Positions 62,406 through 64,000 of a stretch of DNA of 64,000 nt are shown in pieces. The stretch is taken from contig JBOFRL010000087.1 in assembly GCA_051650965.1 (NCBI GenBank), forward strand, positions 1 to 64,000. The letters run 5' to 3'. Below the pieces are notes generated by a model, which made no database searches, had not been told where the DNA came from, and was given only the letters and a program-made list of their open reading frames with translations. Source of the DNA: Enterovibrio sp051650965. Lineage in GTDB: Bacteria > Pseudomonadota > Gammaproteobacteria > Enterobacterales > Vibrionaceae. A program made the translations under genes and the position numbers. Every line of letters begins with the position of its first letter. Within the stretch, counting starts at the first letter, position 1.

Positions 62406-63929
62406 TTAGCGAGAAACGACAATTCGCAAGTTCGCCATGGCTGCAAAGCCACCTTCTGGAAGCTGAGTGAAGCCGCTGAAGTAGCGATTGCTTAATGTCA
62501 AATCAAAGCCATAAACGCCAGCAAGTAATGCGCTGTAAGAGGCAGGGTCGATGCTGATAGTCACAACGCGCTCTGAGCCGCCTTCACACAAGATGCGGTC
62601 GTTGATTTGCAATCTTCTGCCGCAAGCTGGACGCTCTGCGCGCAGGTACAGTAGCAGCGTTTGGTTATTCGCTAGGCTTACTGTGATTGGCGAATCTTGC
62701 TCTGGGCCGTTGTAAATGCTGTTTTCTAGAAAACCTGCTGTGATCTGCGTAGTTTGCAGCTCAGGTAAGATCAGAAAATAGTTTTGAATTTCAAAGCCTA
62801 CTGCTGAAGTGTCTTTTTGCAGGCCTGAGAAAGTGAACATTTGCGCCGGTGTTGTCGTGTTCACGCTAGTCAGCGGGATTGAGAAGCTGTTAGACGGGGT
62901 CACTTCGGTTGCGGTTGAAAGTTCTACAGATTTGCCTTGCGAGTAGTTCATGACCAGCGAAATGCTAGAATCGGTATTGGTTGTCGGCCTAAAGGTGCCT
63001 GTGACCAAGCAAGAGCTGTTGGCGCCAAGCTCGGTGCCGCATTGGTTGGCGGTCTCTGTAAAACCAGTAGGGTACGTACGGGTAAAAGTGATGCCAGTTG
63101 CAACCGCGTCGCTTGTGTTGCTGAAAGTGAAAGTAACAGGGTAGGACTGGTTAACCGCAGTGTGTCTTGGGAGCATCGTGGTCACGTTGCCGGTAACAAC
63201 TGATTGGGCGGCCGTGACAGAGCCTTGCGCCATTGAGCTGCCGCCGGTATAGGTCAAGGTGTACGTGTAAGTAAAGTTGCCTAACGCTGGCGCGTTCGCG
63301 GTTCCTTCGACAAAACAAGAGGCTCCCGCATCTAAGGTGCTCAGCGCGCTGCAGGTGTTGTTTGTTTCCGTAATGAAATTGCTGGTAGAGCTGCTTGTAA
63401 ATACAAGGCCCGTTGCCTGCTGGGTTCCATTGTTGCTGAAGGTGATCCGCAGCGGGTGATCCGAGCCAACAGAAACATTAGGCGGAAGCGCGACGTCAGT
63501 CGTGTTGGTGATATTAATGGCTGACGTGTTGGTGCTGTAGTCGAAAATGAGCGGTTCGCTGCCGTCGTAGCTAAATTGGAAGTTCATTCTGTAAGGGCCG
63601 ACTACATCAGCGGTGAAGGAGCCCGCATAGGTGCAAGATGCGCTTGGCGGAAGCTGCCGCGTCGTCGAGCAAGTGTCTGTCATTACAGTGAATTGTGGCG
63701 GAACCGTGGCGACGAAGTTGACGTTATTGAGCGTAGTTAGAGAGTCATTTCTAAAGGTAAGTGAAACTGGGTAAGTAACGCCTACATACGTTGCTTCGGG
63801 AAGTATGACGCTTTGACTAGGGTCTATAACAATAGAGTTTCCTCGTAATGGGAATGTGCCATCGTTTTCTAAACATCCCGCCAGAAGAAATGCTGGTAGT
63901 AACGAAGCCATTAATAACTTTCTATTCAT
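62406..63929 (-). CDS. Outer-surface lipoprotein with three Cys-paired beta-sandwich repeats
   Basis: A 507-residue lipoprotein: signal sequence LLMASLLPAFLLAGCLEN with acylated Cys near residue 18. Three tandem repeats of about 100 residues follow (about 45-140, 145-245 and 250-345). Each opens with Y/H-P-x-x-x-T-F-x-N and carries a Cys pair about 13-15 residues apart: DTCSTTRQLPPSASC, NTCSALSTLDAGASC and NQCGTELGANSSC. This is the look of DUF11/Ig-like or 'choice-of-anchor' modules. The C-terminal 150 residues are different, with another Cys pair in ACGRRLQINDRILC. Function is unknown; adhesion or surface scaffolding is inference. The ATG at 63929 is preferred, with GAGAG upstream. Confidence 0.78.
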   Translation of the reverse strand: MNRKLLMASLLPAFLLAGCLENDGTFPLRGNSIVIDPSQSVILPEATYVGVTYPVSLTFRNDSLTTLNNVNFVATVPPQFTVMTDTCSTTRQLPPSASCTYAGSFTADVVGPYRMNFQFSYDGSEPLIFDYSTNTSAINITNTTDVALPPNVSVGSDHPLRITFSNNGTQQATGLVFTSSSTSNFITETNNTCSALSTLDAGASCFVEGTANAPALGNFTYTYTLTYTGGSSMAQGSVTAAQSVVTGNVTTMLPRHTAVNQSYPVTFTFSNTSDAVATGITFTRTYPTGFTETANQCGTELGANSSCLVTGTFRPTTNTDSSISLVMNYSQGKSVELSTATEVTPSNSFSIPLTSVNTTTPAQMFTFSGLQKDTSAVGFEIQNYFLILPELQTTQITAGFLENSIYNGPEQDSPITVSLANNQTLLLYLRAERPACGRRLQINDRILCEGGSERVVTISIDPASYSALLAGVYGFDLTLSNRYFSGFTQLPEGGFAAMANLRIVVSR

Positions 63930-64000
63930 AATCATCTCTCAAGTTAATAAACCTATTAACAAAATTTATTTACAGCTCGCTCTATCAAATAATTTTCATA

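Overview
The window is a stretch of chromosome from a facultatively anaerobic gammaproteobacterium. The evidence is E. coli-like housekeeping genes in familiar order (tig-clpP-clpX-lon-ppiD, menFDHBCE, apt-dnaX-ybaB, cydABX, ybgC-tolQRAB-pal-cpoB), together with PriC, YbaM, YfbR, AlaA and a rhombosortase. This mix fits the Aeromonadales/Vibrionales/Alteromonadales side of the class; I cannot name the genus from sequence alone.

Layout: (1) 1-7.9 kb holds surface glycans: the tail of a probable transposase, two glycosyltransferases and an O-antigen ligase/polymerase-type protein, then tRNA-Ile2(CAT), then a pseudaminic acid cluster (pseC remnant, pseF, pseG, pseI). (2) 8.3-19 kb is the protein quality-control block tig, clpP, clpX, lon (with a heat-shock promoter) and ppiD, followed by a ComEA-like protein, yfbR, a rhombosortase and a LysE-type exporter. 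(3) 19-22.9 kb carries three tandem minus-strand copies of an unrecognised gene family; the third is broken and contains an 18-bp tandem repeat. (4) 23-32 kb has alaA and the six-gene menaquinone operon. (5) 32-39.6 kb has a TM2 protein, a Tim44-like protein, ybaM, priC, a TSUP permease, dinG, a porin and a DUF2057 protein. (6) 39.6-52.1 kb has apt, dnaX (with a programmed-frameshift site), ybaB, cydABX behind a consensus FNR box, the Tol-Pal operon and a small zinc-ribbon protein. (7) 52.4-57.4 kb is a sucrose PTS operon, scrKAB-scrR, with a palindromic operator. (8) 57.4-64 kb has an AT-rich gene for a secreted DUF4114-like protein, tRNA-Ser(GGA), a very large sensory HD-GYP protein and a lipoprotein with three Cys-paired beta repeats.

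How the parts fit together: menaquinone synthesis, cytochrome bd under apparent FNR control and sucrose uptake point to a fermenting or microaerobic sugar user. The pse cluster would modify flagella or surface glycan, but the transaminase gene pseC has lost its middle in frame and pseB and pseH are absent here, so this cluster cannot complete the pathway alone.

The strongest candidates for something undescribed are the tandem orphan family at 19-22.9 kb, whose upstream region looks better conserved than the proteins themselves, and the HD-GYP protein with a large insertion inside its catalytic domain. No CRISPR array, prophage or intact insertion sequence was seen.
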